Numbered from the stretch's first letter, positions 47,015-56,565 are shown. The stretch is 64,000 nucleotides of DNA from Flavobacterium sufflavum (GCF_004016525.1 NZ_SACJ01000001.1:372001-436000); one strand, 5' to 3'. Notes: generated from the letters alone by a model not told the origin. Numbers and translations: made by a program.

Positions 47015-48976
47015 ATGAAAACCCGAAAACAAAAAATAATCTTAATTGCAAAAATAGTTGTTGCCTTCATCGCAATTGCTATTATCGGGATTTTCAGTTT
47101 TAGAGAAACGCTTTTACAGCAAATTATCGCAAAGACTTCTTCTAAAATGGAAGTGGACTACAACAGTCGTTTTTTGGTAAAAAAAGCCAATTTCGAAGGA
47201 CTTTCAGGTATCAATCTTACCGATATTACTTTAGTTCCCAACAACGCAGATACCTTGTTCAAAATCCAAAAAATGAGAACCAGTGTCAACATCTGGCGTT
47301 TGTTAATTGGCGATGTGCAATTAGGAACTTTAGAAATCAAAAATGGCTTTGTCCAGCTGACTAAAAAAGGGGAAGTGAAGAATTTTGCCGCTTTTCTAAA
47401 AAAAAATAAAGACGAGGAAAACACAACTAACAAAAAAGATTACGCCGCCTTTGCCTACCGAATCATATCCAGAGTATTAAATCTAATTCCGACGGATATG
47501 CATGTCGAAAACCTAAAATTCAAACTCGACGACAACGGCAAAAAAGCCACTATTGACATTAAAAAATTAGTATTAGCAAACAAGGAACTCGAAACTTCGA
47601 TTCATGTAAAAACCAATACGTTTGCCCAACGCTGGAAAATAAAAGGTTTTGCTGACCCAAGACATAAAAAAGCCGATATTCGATTCTTTAATATTGACAC
47701 AGGAGCTATCAAAGTGCCCTATTTTGACGAGCGCTACAAACTTATCTCCAGTTTTGATTCCATTCGATTAAATATCGAAAACATTGACAAAAGTGGAGGC
47801 GAATTGCATATTGACGGCTTTGCTTCTATTGCCAATTTAAAAATTAATCATGCTAAAATTGCCCGAAAAGATGTGCTAATTAAAAACGCCCGTTTTGATT
47901 ATCGCTTGCTTTTGGGTTCTGATTTTGTTTCAGTTGACAGCAGTTCGACCGTACAGTTTAACAAAATAAAATTCCATCCTTATCTGGCTTACGAAACGGA
48001 GGAGGATACCATCTACAAACTCAAAGTCAACATCCCAAAAATGAAAGCACAGGATTTCATATCCTCGCTTCCTGATGGCTTATTTACCCATTTTCAAGGC
48101 ATGGAAGCCAACGGAACTTTCGACTATAATCTGGATTTCAAATACAATAAAAACAAACCAAACGATTTGGTCTTTAATAGTAATCTGAAAAAAGAAAACT
48201 TAAAAATCACCAAATATGGCGAGGCGAATTTGAATAAACTCAATGGCGAATTCATCTATCGCGCCATTATACAAGACGTATTGCAACGACCAATTCTTGT
48301 TGGCGCAGCCAATTCGAATTACACACCGCTAGACCAAATTTCGCCTTATTTAAGAAAATGCGTTTTGACCACCGAAGACCCTTCATTCTTTTCTCATCAT
48401 GGTTTTATCAATGAAGCTTTCAAACAATCTATCGTAAAAAATATCCGAACTAAGAAATTTAGTCGGGGTGCCAGCACCATTAGCATGCAATTAATCAAAA
48501 ACGTTTTCCTGACCAGAGAAAAAACCTTGTCCCGAAAACTGGAAGAAATTCTGCTGGTTTACATCTTGGAAAACAATCGTATTGTAAGCAAAGAACGCAT
48601 GCTGGAAGTGTATTTTAATATTATCGAATGGGGGCCAAATGTGTACGGAATTGGCGAAGCAAGTCAGTTTTATTTCCAGAAAACTCCAGCCGATTTGACT
48701 TTTAACGAATGCCTGTATCTTGCCCGAATTATTCCCAGTCCGAAAAAATTCATGTACCAGTTTAATGACGAAGGAAATCTTAAAGATTCAGCAGCAAAAC
48801 AGGTTTCCTTTTTAACCAATTTAATGATCAAAAGAGGATTATTAACCATAGACGACACTATTTTTAAAAGCCAGCCTACCATTCTAACCGGACCGGCTAA
48901 ATCCTATCTAAATATAAAAGCAAAAGATACTACTGTGGTTGATTCTTTATCGGTAAAAGAGGAATTTGAATTTTAA
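47015..48976 (+). CDS. GT51 peptidoglycan glycosyltransferase fused to an AsmA-like domain
   Basis: 653 residues. One N-terminal membrane helix (about 8-28), then about 400 residues with beta-rich AsmA/TamB-like character (ELHIDGFASIANLKINHAKI). The C-terminal GT51 domain (about 440-600) has catalytic E454 in TEDPSFFSHHG, GASTISMQLIKN, and RMLEVYFNIIEWGPNVYGI. No transpeptidase domain follows, so this is a monofunctional glycan polymerase with an unusual, long periplasmic N-terminal part. Substrate is presumably lipid II. Confidence 0.85.
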   Translation: MKTRKQKIILIAKIVVAFIAIAIIGIFSFRETLLQQIIAKTSSKMEVDYNSRFLVKKANFEGLSGINLTDITLVPNNADTLFKIQKMRTSVNIWRLLIGDVQLGTLEIKNGFVQLTKKGEVKNFAAFLKKNKDEENTTNKKDYAAFAYRIISRVLNLIPTDMHVENLKFKLDDNGKKATIDIKKLVLANKELETSIHVKTNTFAQRWKIKGFADPRHKKADIRFFNIDTGAIKVPYFDERYKLISSFDSIRLNIENIDKSGGELHIDGFASIANLKINHAKIARKDVLIKNARFDYRLLLGSDFVSVDSSSTVQFNKIKFHPYLAYETEEDTIYKLKVNIPKMKAQDFISSLPDGLFTHFQGMEANGTFDYNLDFKYNKNKPNDLVFNSNLKKENLKITKYGEANLNKLNGEFIYRAIIQDVLQRPILVGAANSNYTPLDQISPYLRKCVLTTEDPSFFSHHGFINEAFKQSIVKNIRTKKFSRGASTISMQLIKNVFLTREKTLSRKLEEILLVYILENNRIVSKERMLEVYFNIIEWGPNVYGIGEASQFYFQKTPADLTFNECLYLARIIPSPKKFMYQFNDEGNLKDSAAKQVSFLTNLMIKRGLLTIDDTIFKSQPTILTGPAKSYLNIKAKDTTVVDSLSVKEEFEF

Positions 48977-49160
48977 AATTTAACCACAAAGCCCACTAAG
49001 AAGGCACGAAGGGCACAAAGGTTTTTTATTCTAAGCTTTTAGAAAAAACAAACCGCAAATTCACAGATTACAATTTGCGAATTTGCGGTAAATAATAATC
49101 AAAGTGTTCAGTGTCCTCAAAACAAGAAAACTGAACACTCAAAACTGATTACTGAAAACT
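48977..49160 (-). repeat. Composite three-word intergenic repeat, copy B
   Basis: Read on the minus strand from the aldo-keto reductase stop: AGTTTTCAGTAATCAG plus AGTGTTCAGTT (49160-49129), then TTGTAATCTGTGAATTTGCG (within 49088-49054), then CCTTTGTGCCCTTCGTGCCT plus TAGTGGGCTTTGTGGTTAAA (49022-48980). Same words, order and orientation to the flanking stops as copy A at 27856. Confidence 0.65.
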
Positions 49161-49164
49161 CTTT

Positions 49165-50202
49165 TTAAGGAGCAGGATCAGGAACAATAGCATGAACCGC
49201 ATCTATTTCACTCATAATTTCATCTGAAAGCACAACATCAATCGAACCAATATTTTCTTTTAATTGTCCTAAAGTAGTTGCTCCAATGATATTACTGCTC
49301 ACAAAAGCTTGCTGATTCACAAAAGCCAAAGCCATCTGCGCTAACGACAAACTATGCTTTTTTGCAATTTCACTGTACAATTTAGTCGCCTGAGTACATT
49401 CTTCGCTATTGTATCTTGAAAATTGTGGGAACAATCTAATTCTGGCATTTGGATGTTCGAAACCCGTTAAAAACTTCCCTGAAAGAACACCAAAAGCCAA
49501 TGGAGAATAAGCTAATAAACCCACATTTTCCCTAATACACACTTCGGCTGAACCTCCTTCAAAAAGCCTGTTTAATAAGGAATACGGATTTTGAACCGTC
49601 TTGATTTTTGGCAAATTATTATACTTGCTTTCCTCCAGAAAACGCATAATTCCCCAAGGTGTTTCATTTGAAAGTCCGATGTGTTTAATCTTTCCTTCTT
49701 TGATAAAACCTTCTAAGGTTTCCAATACCAATTGGATATTGTCTTCCCAAATATCTTCCTGTACTTTAAAACCACGCTGTCCAAAGAAATTGGTTTTTCG
49801 CTCCGGCCAGTGCAATTGGTACACATCAATATAATCGGTTTGTAAACGCTGTAAACTTTTGTCTAAAGCATGTTTGATACTGGCAGGCGAAAAATCATTC
49901 TTTTCACGCATGTAAGTAAAATTCGGATTAGGTCCCGCAATTTTGGTTGCCAAAACGATTTCTTCTCTTTTTCCTGACTTTTTAAACCAGGTTCCTATAA
50001 TTTTCTCGGTACTTCCATAGGTGGATTCATGTGCCGGCACCGAATACATCTCGGCAGTATCAAAAAAATTCACCCCATGTTCTACAGCATAATCCATTTG
50101 GGCATGACCATCAGTCTCAGTATTTTGTTGCCCAAAAGTCATTGTCCCAAGGCATATTTTACTCACTTTTATATCAGTATCGGGTAAAGTAGTGTATTTC
50201 AT
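49165..50202 (-). CDS. NADP(H)-dependent aldo-keto reductase, Tas-like
   Basis: 345 residues, (beta/alpha)8 barrel oxidoreductase. Catalytic tetrad: D48 and Y53 in FFDTAEMY, K87 in LATKIAG, H131 in QLHWPERK. Family match to the Tas/YajO group acting on aldehydes, in vivo substrate unknown. Single gene; promoter not obvious. Confidence 0.92.
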   Translation of the reverse strand: MKYTTLPDTDIKVSKICLGTMTFGQQNTETDGHAQMDYAVEHGVNFFDTAEMYSVPAHESTYGSTEKIIGTWFKKSGKREEIVLATKIAGPNPNFTYMREKNDFSPASIKHALDKSLQRLQTDYIDVYQLHWPERKTNFFGQRGFKVQEDIWEDNIQLVLETLEGFIKEGKIKHIGLSNETPWGIMRFLEESKYNNLPKIKTVQNPYSLLNRLFEGGSAEVCIRENVGLLAYSPLAFGVLSGKFLTGFEHPNARIRLFPQFSRYNSEECTQATKLYSEIAKKHSLSLAQMALAFVNQQAFVSSNIIGATTLGQLKENIGSIDVVLSDEIMSEIDAVHAIVPDPAP

Positions 50203-50261
50203 TGTCGAATTTTAAAATTAAAAAAATAAAGTTACAAAGATTTGTATGAACTATTCAAATC

Positions 50262-50298
50262 AAAAAAGGTTCAAAGCAGCACTTCGAACCTTTTTTAA
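50262..50298 (-). terminator. Terminator after the OmpA-like gene
   Basis: Arms AAAAAAGGTTC and GAACCTTTTTT with a 13-nt loop. Confidence 0.85.
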
Positions 50299-50314
50299 CT
50301 TTTATTTAAAATGC

Positions 50315-51256
50315 CTAGTTGATTTCATTCAACATCTCGGCAATTTCGTCTAATCTTGGTGTTAGGATAATCTCAATTCTACGATTTTTTGCTTTTCCGT
50401 CGGCAGTTTCATTAGTAGCTAAAGGCGAAAACTCTCCTCTTCCCGCAGCAGTCAAACTCTTTTTATTGATAGCTTTGTTTTCGCTCAAAATACCTACAAT
50501 AGCCGTTGCTCTTTTAGTCGACAAATCCCAGTTATCTGCAATTGGCCCTGAACCTCCATAAGGATCATTATCAGTATGTCCTTCGATAAGTACAGCAATA
50601 TCAGGATTGTCACCCAAAACTTTCCCTAACTCCACCACTGCTTTCTTACCTTCGGAACTTACCGCCCAACTTCCTGAGTTGAAAAGCAATTTGTTTTCCA
50701 TAGAAACATATACTTTTCCGTTTTTTTGCTCTACAGTCAATCCTTTTCCTTCAAATCCGTTTAAGGCTTTCGATAAAGTTTCTTTCAATTTTCGCATTGT
50801 AGCTTCTTTGGCAGCAATCATGTCTTCTAACTCTTTCAAACGTTGCGCGTTTTTGTTCAAACGCTCTTGTTCAATAGACAGAGCCTTTCCTTTTGCTTCT
50901 AATTCAGCTAATAAATCACGGTTTTTCTTCATATTAGACTCCAAGGCATCATTGCTGTTTTTCTCTAAAGCACTATACGAATCTTGTAAACGAGCCATTT
51001 TTTCATTCAATGCTTTTTGATCAGCAGTTAGTTTATCACGTTCTGACTTTAGCTTACTCAAATCATTTTTTAAAGCATCACGATCTAATTCTAATTGATT
51101 TTTTGATTTTAAAAGATCGGCGTTTTCGTCCGACAAACTTCTGTTTTCTTTCTTTAAATCAGTGTATTTATTTTCTAAATCGTTATATATTTTTTTCGAA
51201 ACACAAGAGGTCGAAAGGGCTAAAACTAATAAGCCTAGAGAGATTTTTTTTATCAT
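50315..51256 (-). CDS. OmpA-family lipoprotein with long coiled coil
   Basis: 313 residues. Lipoprotein signal with Cys at about 18 (STSCVSKK). Residues 25-165 form a continuous charged coiled coil. The C-terminal OmpA domain (about 185-305) has EGHTDNDPYGG and the peptidoglycan-binding KAKNRRIEI. It probably tethers the outer membrane to peptidoglycan. Single gene with its own terminator. Confidence 0.93.
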   Translation of the reverse strand: MIKKISLGLLVLALSTSCVSKKIYNDLENKYTDLKKENRSLSDENADLLKSKNQLELDRDALKNDLSKLKSERDKLTADQKALNEKMARLQDSYSALEKNSNDALESNMKKNRDLLAELEAKGKALSIEQERLNKNAQRLKELEDMIAAKEATMRKLKETLSKALNGFEGKGLTVEQKNGKVYVSMENKLLFNSGSWAVSSEGKKAVVELGKVLGDNPDIAVLIEGHTDNDPYGGSGPIADNWDLSTKRATAIVGILSENKAINKKSLTAAGRGEFSPLATNETADGKAKNRRIEIILTPRLDEIAEMLNEIN

Positions 51257-51324
51257 TTTATTTAATTTTATTTGAACCTAATTGTTTTTTTGACATTGTC
51301 ATTGATATTGCAATTGGCATTAAT

Positions 51325-52089
51325 TTATTCTATATCTACAAGAACGGGGCAATGGTCAGAATGTTTTGCTTCGGGCAAAATAAGCGCTTTCTTTATCCTA
51401 TCTCTCAATGGCTCGCTTACCAGACAATAATCAATACGCCAGCCTTTATTATCAGTTCTTGCTGTTTTTACACGCACAGTCCACCAGGAATAATTACCCG
51501 GTTCTTTGTTTAAAAAACGAAAACTGTCAATAAATCCGTTTTTCAGGAAAGCATCCAGCCAGGCACGTTCTTCCGGAAGAAAACCCGACACCTTAGCATT
51601 CCTGATTGGATCATGAATATCTATGGCTTCGTGACAAATATTATAATCGCCACAAATGATAAGATTTGGAATCTCTTTTTTCAAATCATTGATATAATTT
51701 TGAAAATCATCCATAAACTGAAACTTATGGTTGAGTCTTTCAATATTAGTACCTGAAGGCAAATAAAGGCTCATTACCGAAAAATCATCAAAATCAATGC
51801 GAACATTTCGTCCTTCGAAATCCATGTGTTCAATCCCTGTGCCATAAACCACGTTATTGGGTTTAACTTTTGATAAAATAGCAACACCACTATAACCTTT
51901 TTTAGTTGCCGGAAACCAATAATGGTACGGATAACCCGCTAATTCAAAGTCTAACAGCGGAAGTTGGTCTGGCGTAGCCTTAATTTCCTGAAGACAAACC
52001 ACATCAGGTTTAGCCTGATCTAACCAATTAATAAATCCTTTTGAAATTGCTGCACGAATTCCATTGACATTATAAGATACAATTCTCAT
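51325..52089 (-). CDS. xth: Exodeoxyribonuclease III
   Basis: AP endonuclease and 3'-5' exonuclease in base excision repair. 254 residues. RIVSYNVNGIRAA, CLQEIKA (metal Glu), the GYSGVAI segment, CGDYNICHEAIDIHDP, and C-terminal RIDYCLVS and HSDHCPV are intact. A TATTTTTG -7 box lies on the minus strand at 52111-52118. Confidence 0.96.
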   Translation of the reverse strand: MRIVSYNVNGIRAAISKGFINWLDQAKPDVVCLQEIKATPDQLPLLDFELAGYPYHYWFPATKKGYSGVAILSKVKPNNVVYGTGIEHMDFEGRNVRIDFDDFSVMSLYLPSGTNIERLNHKFQFMDDFQNYINDLKKEIPNLIICGDYNICHEAIDIHDPIRNAKVSGFLPEERAWLDAFLKNGFIDSFRFLNKEPGNYSWWTVRVKTARTDNKGWRIDYCLVSEPLRDRIKKALILPEAKHSDHCPVLVDIE

Positions 52090-52194
52090 CTAATTTGTTT
52101 TTTGATTTCCAAAAATACTAAAAAATAAATCGGTCGGGCTACAAAAAACTTTAAAATCAAATGTGGCTCATAGCCGGATAATGGAGTTTTTTTC

Positions 52195-52202
52195 TATCTT
52201 TG
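52195..52202 (+). promoter_or_regulatory. -7 box for the acyltransferase gene
   Basis: TATCTTTG fits TAnnTTTG, 27 bp before the ATG. Confidence 0.5.
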
Positions 52203-52228
52203 TTTTTCTCTCAAAAAACAAAAAATAA

Positions 52229-54034
52229 ATGGGTTTAGTTACCGCCAAAGAAGTTGCAAAAGCAATTAATGTTGAGAAATACGGAGCATTAGGGACTTTT
52301 TCAGGTTGGCTATTAATGAAAGTTCTGAAGATTTCCACTCTAAATAAAGTTTATAACCGCAACAAACATCTAAAAGAAATTGATTTCTTAAATGGAATTG
52401 TAGATGATTTACAAATAAAGTTTGAAATACCTGAAGAAGATTACAAACGCTTGCCTAAAGAGGGAGCTTATATCACCATTTCCAACCATCCGCTGGGAGG
52501 AATAGATGGTATTTTGTTATTGAAATTAATGCTTGAAAGAGAGCCTAATTTTAAGATTATCGCTAATTTCCTATTGCATCGAATTGAGCCATTAAAGCAA
52601 TACATCATGCCTGTAAATCCTTTTGAAAATCATAAGGATGCAAAATCAAGCGTTTTAGGAATCAAAGAAACTTTACGTCATCTTAGTGACGGAAAACCTC
52701 TGGGAATGTTTCCTGCCGGAGAAGTTTCCAGCTATAAAGACGGACAACTTGTTGTAGATAAACAATGGGAAGAAGGCGCCATCAAGGTAATCAGAAAAGC
52801 GCAGGTTCCTGTTGTGCCAATTTATTTTCATGCTAAAAACAGTCACCTTTTCTATTTGCTTTCTAAAATCAGCGGCACTTTGCGTACTGCAAAATTACCT
52901 TCGGAACTTTTTAGTCAAAAAAACCGTGTTATCAAGGTAAGAATTGGAAAACCAATTTCGGTAGCCGAGCAAAATGAATATGAAAGTATTGAAGCCTATT
53001 CGGAATTCCTGAGAAAGAAAACCTATATGCTGGCTAATCCTTTCGAAAAAGAGAGCAAGTTACTCACTCCTGCTAATCTAAAAATCACTAAGAATCCTAA
53101 GGAAATTGCAACTCCTGCTAATGAAGAAAAAATAATTTCGGAAGTAAAAGCCTTAAGAGATACTGATTGCCGATTATTGCAAAGCAAAAACTATGAAGTT
53201 TTCTTTGCACAAGCAAACAAGATTCCGAGTATTTTACATGAAATAGGACGTTTACGCGAAATAACTTTTAGAGAAGTCGGCGAAGGAACCAATGAATCTA
53301 TCGATTTAGACAAATTTGACCAATACTACCACCATCTTTTTTTATGGGATGATGAAGCACAAAAAATTGCAGGTGCTTACCGAATGGGACTAGGGTCAGA
53401 AATTTATCCTAAACATGGTATTGATGGTTTTTACCTTAACGAATTGTTTCGTTTCGAACCTGAATTATTCGAAACCATGCATCAGTCTATTGAAATGGGT
53501 CGTGCCTTTATCATCAAAGAATACCAGCAAAAACCAATGCCATTGTTCCTGCTTTGGAAAGGAATTATTCACACTACCTTGCGTTTCCCTGAGCATAAAT
53601 ACCTTATTGGTGGAGTGAGTATCAGTAATCAGTTTTCTGATTTCTCAAAATCATTGATGATTGAGTTCATGAAATCCAATTATTATGATCCTTACATTGC
53701 ACAATACATCCATCCGAAAAAGGCCTATAAGGTAAAATTGAAAGATGCCGATAAGGATTTTATCTTTAATGAAACGGAAGCCGATTTGAATAAATTTGAT
53801 AAAATTATCGACGAATTAGAACCAGGTATTTTGCGTTTACCAGTATTGATAAAAAAATACATCAAACAAAACGCAAAAGTAGTTGCTTTCAACGTTGACC
53901 CTTTATTTAACAATGCAGTTGACGGCTTGATGTACATTAGGATTGCGGATATTCCGGAAAGCACCATGAAACCGGTAATGGAAGAATTTCAGGCGGAATT
54001 GGAACGAAAATTCAACGAAAAAGGAGAATTATAA
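52229..54034 (+). CDS. Bifunctional acyltransferase, OlsF-like (ornithine lipid synthesis)
   Basis: 601 residues with two acyltransferase domains. N-terminal PlsC-like domain (about 60-260) has the active-site SNHPLGGIDG and FPAGEVSSY. C-terminal GNAT/hemolysin-type N-acyltransferase (about 310-530) has LREITFREVGEG and YRMGLG. This order is that of OlsF, which makes ornithine lipid from ornithine in two acyl transfers, and Flavobacterium is known to carry such a protein. Membrane-associated. Has its own promoter and terminator. Other amino acid lipids cannot be excluded. Confidence 0.8.
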   Translation: MGLVTAKEVAKAINVEKYGALGTFSGWLLMKVLKISTLNKVYNRNKHLKEIDFLNGIVDDLQIKFEIPEEDYKRLPKEGAYITISNHPLGGIDGILLLKLMLEREPNFKIIANFLLHRIEPLKQYIMPVNPFENHKDAKSSVLGIKETLRHLSDGKPLGMFPAGEVSSYKDGQLVVDKQWEEGAIKVIRKAQVPVVPIYFHAKNSHLFYLLSKISGTLRTAKLPSELFSQKNRVIKVRIGKPISVAEQNEYESIEAYSEFLRKKTYMLANPFEKESKLLTPANLKITKNPKEIATPANEEKIISEVKALRDTDCRLLQSKNYEVFFAQANKIPSILHEIGRLREITFREVGEGTNESIDLDKFDQYYHHLFLWDDEAQKIAGAYRMGLGSEIYPKHGIDGFYLNELFRFEPELFETMHQSIEMGRAFIIKEYQQKPMPLFLLWKGIIHTTLRFPEHKYLIGGVSISNQFSDFSKSLMIEFMKSNYYDPYIAQYIHPKKAYKVKLKDADKDFIFNETEADLNKFDKIIDELEPGILRLPVLIKKYIKQNAKVVAFNVDPLFNNAVDGLMYIRIADIPESTMKPVMEEFQAELERKFNEKGEL

Positions 54035-54053
54035 TCCTTTCCTTCATATCAAC

Positions 54054-54096
54054 AAAAAAGTCGCGTAATATTTTAGAAATAATACGCGACTTTTTT
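54054..54096. terminator. Terminator between the acyltransferase and TM2 genes
   Basis: AAAAAAGTCGCGTA and TACGCGACTTTTTT with an inner A/T stem; T-runs on both strands for the two convergent genes. Confidence 0.9.
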
Positions 54097-54101
54097 ATTT
54101 T

Positions 54102-54383
54102 TTAAAACCATGGCTTTCGCCCTATTTGGTAGATTCTGTAAAATTCATCCTCTGATTTTGTCAAATAAATTATTCCTTCTATGAGTCCCAGCAAACCTGT
54201 TATTGCGCCAAAACTAATCAGGCTTAGAAACAGCCAGATTATACCTTCCTTGGTATAGCCCAATAAGAATTTATGAATTCCAAAAGGACCCAAAATTATA
54301 GCTAATAAACCGGCAGCCAGTCTTTTATTGTCTTCTTCAAAAGGTTGCGGATTATTCCAATGTTCGTGTTTTGAATTTTCCAT
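54102..54383 (-). CDS. TM2-domain membrane protein
   Basis: 93 residues from ATG 54383; the frame extends two codons to a GTG. Residues 20-80 form the TM2 domain: two membrane helices with GPFGIHKFLLGYTKEGI between them, the conserved GxxGxHxFYLG-type motif. Function of TM2 proteins in bacteria is poorly defined. Confidence 0.9.
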   Translation of the reverse strand: MENSKHEHWNNPQPFEEDNKRLAAGLLAIILGPFGIHKFLLGYTKEGIIWLFLSLISFGAITGLLGLIEGIIYLTKSEDEFYRIYQIGRKPWF

Positions 54384-54480
54384 AATCACACATTTAACTG
54401 ATTATCAACCCTTAAATTTATGAAATTATATTGGAATGAACATAAAAAATTGCTGATGTATTTAAAAGAAAAAAAATGAA

Positions 54481-54993
54481 CTATAGTTCAAAAGTACCTA
54501 TTTTATTAATTTCGGATGTTTCATTTTTAGGATCTGGCCCATATTTATTTGAGCTATGTTCACCCTCAGTACAAAATAGTATTAACATCCATATTGACAT
54601 CGCTATTACAACTAAAAGTGGACCAAAAAAAGCTACTCCTAGAGAACTCATAGAAAAACCTCCTGACATAAATACAGAAAATCCAGAAACTAACATTACA
54701 ATAACTAAAATTATAATTATTCCATAAAAAAGTAATAATAGCTTGCCGCTTTTACCAATATCATGAAGTCTTCTTACTGAAACAGCCAAACTAGGTATAA
54801 AAACAGCCAAATTATATAAACCACTCAAAACTCCTGAAGTTCCTAATTTAAACCCCAAAATATTGTCCAATAAAGTCAACAATACACCAATAATCATATT
54901 AGCCAATATGAAATACCAATATTCACTTCTCCTGGCTCTACCACTAAAACTTGCATAATTTTCAAAAACTACTTTTTTGTACCATTCAATCAT
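54481..54993 (-). CDS. DUF805 membrane protein
   Basis: 170 residues. The family N-terminus FSGRARRSEYWYF is followed by about four membrane helices, with the conserved VRRLHDIGKSG cytoplasmic motif between helices 2 and 3. The last part ends in a charged tail. Function unknown (YhaH family). Single gene. Confidence 0.92.
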   Translation of the reverse strand: MIEWYKKVVFENYASFSGRARRSEYWYFILANMIIGVLLTLLDNILGFKLGTSGVLSGLYNLAVFIPSLAVSVRRLHDIGKSGKLLLLFYGIIIILVIVMLVSGFSVFMSGGFSMSSLGVAFFGPLLVVIAMSIWMLILFCTEGEHSSNKYGPDPKNETSEINKIGTFEL

Positions 54994-55078
54994 AATTAAT
55001 AAATCTTTAGTTTGCTAATCCTACTTTAGGATTTTGGTTACTAATATATGTATTTTACAGAAAAGTAATACTTAATAA

Positions 55079-56026
55079 TTATTTAAAATATAATTTTTTA
55101 ATCTTATCGACAATTACCTGCGCTAATCGTTCGTGACTTTCAAATGTCCAACCGGCCACATGAGGCGACAATAGTACATTATCGGCTTCCAATAAATACT
55201 GAAAAGCTTCTGGCGTGGTTTTATCCTGAAATAAAGTTTCGAAAGAAAGTTTCTCATATTCTAACACATCTAATCCGGCACCTAAAACCTTTCCGGATTG
55301 CAAAGCAGCAACTAAATCAGCCGTCACAATGTTTTTCCCTCTCGAAGTATTAAAAATCCAAAACGGCTTGGCAAAAGCATTAATATAAGTCTCATTGACC
55401 ATTTTATCGGTTTCAGGAGTCCACGGAATATGCAAACTCAATACATCTGCTTTCTGTTGTAATTCTGCTAACGAAACTTGTTTTGCATTGGCATCACCAA
55501 CATTTTCTTGTATATCATAACAAAGTACCTCAACATTAAAACCTCTTAGTCTTTTAGCGAACCATTTTCCCATATTACCATAACCAATAACACCTACGAT
55601 TTTCCCGTCTAACTCATGTCCCCGATTGCTTTCTCTGTTCCAATGTCCGGAACGAATTTCTCTGTCGGCACGATTTAAATTATTAAAAAGCGACAAAATC
55701 ATTCCTAAGGTGTGTTCGGCAACTGCATTTCTATTGCCTTCGGGTGCTGCAATAAGTCGGATATTTTTAGTCAGAGCATAATCACAATCAATACTTTCCA
55801 AACCTGCACCCACACGGGCTATAAATTGCAAATTAGTTGCTTTATCCAAAAAAGTCTTGTCTATCTTAAACCGACTTCGGATCACGATACCATGATAATC
55901 CTGAATTTTTGCTTCAATTGCTTCTTTTGACGAAGTAAAATCTTCATGGTTTTGAAAACCTAATTCCTGCAATTGCTGCATTAAAATGGGATTATTACTA
56001 TCGATGTGAAGAATTTTAATATCCAT
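55079..56026 (-). CDS. D-isomer-specific 2-hydroxyacid dehydrogenase
   Basis: 315 residues. NAD-binding Rossmann domain with GVIGYGNMGKWFAKRL (about 146-161); catalytic Arg in NTSRGKNIV, Glu in GLDVLEYE, His in LLSPHVAGWT. Close to phosphoglycerate dehydrogenase-like enzymes without the ACT domain. No serine biosynthesis neighbour, so substrate is undecided. Confidence 0.92.
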   Translation of the reverse strand: MDIKILHIDSNNPILMQQLQELGFQNHEDFTSSKEAIEAKIQDYHGIVIRSRFKIDKTFLDKATNLQFIARVGAGLESIDCDYALTKNIRLIAAPEGNRNAVAEHTLGMILSLFNNLNRADREIRSGHWNRESNRGHELDGKIVGVIGYGNMGKWFAKRLRGFNVEVLCYDIQENVGDANAKQVSLAELQQKADVLSLHIPWTPETDKMVNETYINAFAKPFWIFNTSRGKNIVTADLVAALQSGKVLGAGLDVLEYEKLSFETLFQDKTTPEAFQYLLEADNVLLSPHVAGWTFESHERLAQVIVDKIKKLYFK

Positions 56027-56108
56027 AACTGTTTTTAAGTTGAGCCTTCAAAATTAATAAAAAAATGGGTTATTAATTTATTCCCAAAGATTAGCAACGC
56101 TTAAAAAC

Positions 56109-56148
56109 AAAAAACCATTTCTAAATTAAAATTAATTCAGAAATGGTT
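56109..56148 (-). terminator. Terminator hairpin on the minus strand, downstream of a small transcript
   Basis: AAACCATTTCT and AGAAATGGTTT with a 16-nt A/T loop; on the minus strand TTTGTTTTT follows. It lies 83 bp upstream of the dehydrogenase gene, so it would end a short transcript from about 56.3 kb. Confidence 0.6.
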
Positions 56149-56217
56149 TGCCGTGGACTACCCAAACTTAAAGTAAAGTTTTTTACATACGCTCTTTTTT
56201 TACAGATACATTTTCCG

Positions 56218-56295
56218 TTAATATCTCACCATTGTTTCGTCTCCGAACAAAAAACGGGAAATCTTGTCATAAATCATGTTGAATAACTTTTTCAT
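56218..56295 (-). CDS. Possible 25-residue small protein
   Basis: MKKLFNMIYDKISRFLFGDE continuing TMVRY, ATG at 56295. It is amphipathic and basic near the N-terminus. It is the only coding signal in the 600-bp gap 56027-56625, and the terminator at 56109 lies downstream on the same strand. I see no -7 box for it. The region could instead be a small RNA. The remainder of the gap is A/T-rich leader of the GH43 gene. Confidence 0.35.
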   Translation of the reverse strand: MKKLFNMIYDKISRFLFGDETMVRY

Positions 56296-56565
56296 AATAA
56301 TGTTTATTTAGTGTTAGTTTTAAATTAAACCATTAATGAGAAAAGTAAAGTGGCGATAGACTGGGTTAGCTTTCATAAAATTACGGCATTTTTTAATCTT
56401 ATAAAAACAACTTCGGGAATACTCGATATAAAGCAATTTTTCAAGATAAACTACATGATAATCAGTCATTTGAATTATTTTATTTACAAAAAACAGACTC
56501 AAAATCAGTGTATTATACTTAATATCCAAAAATTAAAAAAACAAACACTGAATCAACAATATTTA

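Noticed and set aside
51010..51513. 167-codon plus-strand ORF
   Set aside because: Antisense to the OmpA-like and exonuclease III genes, with low-complexity hydrophobic composition and no promoter.
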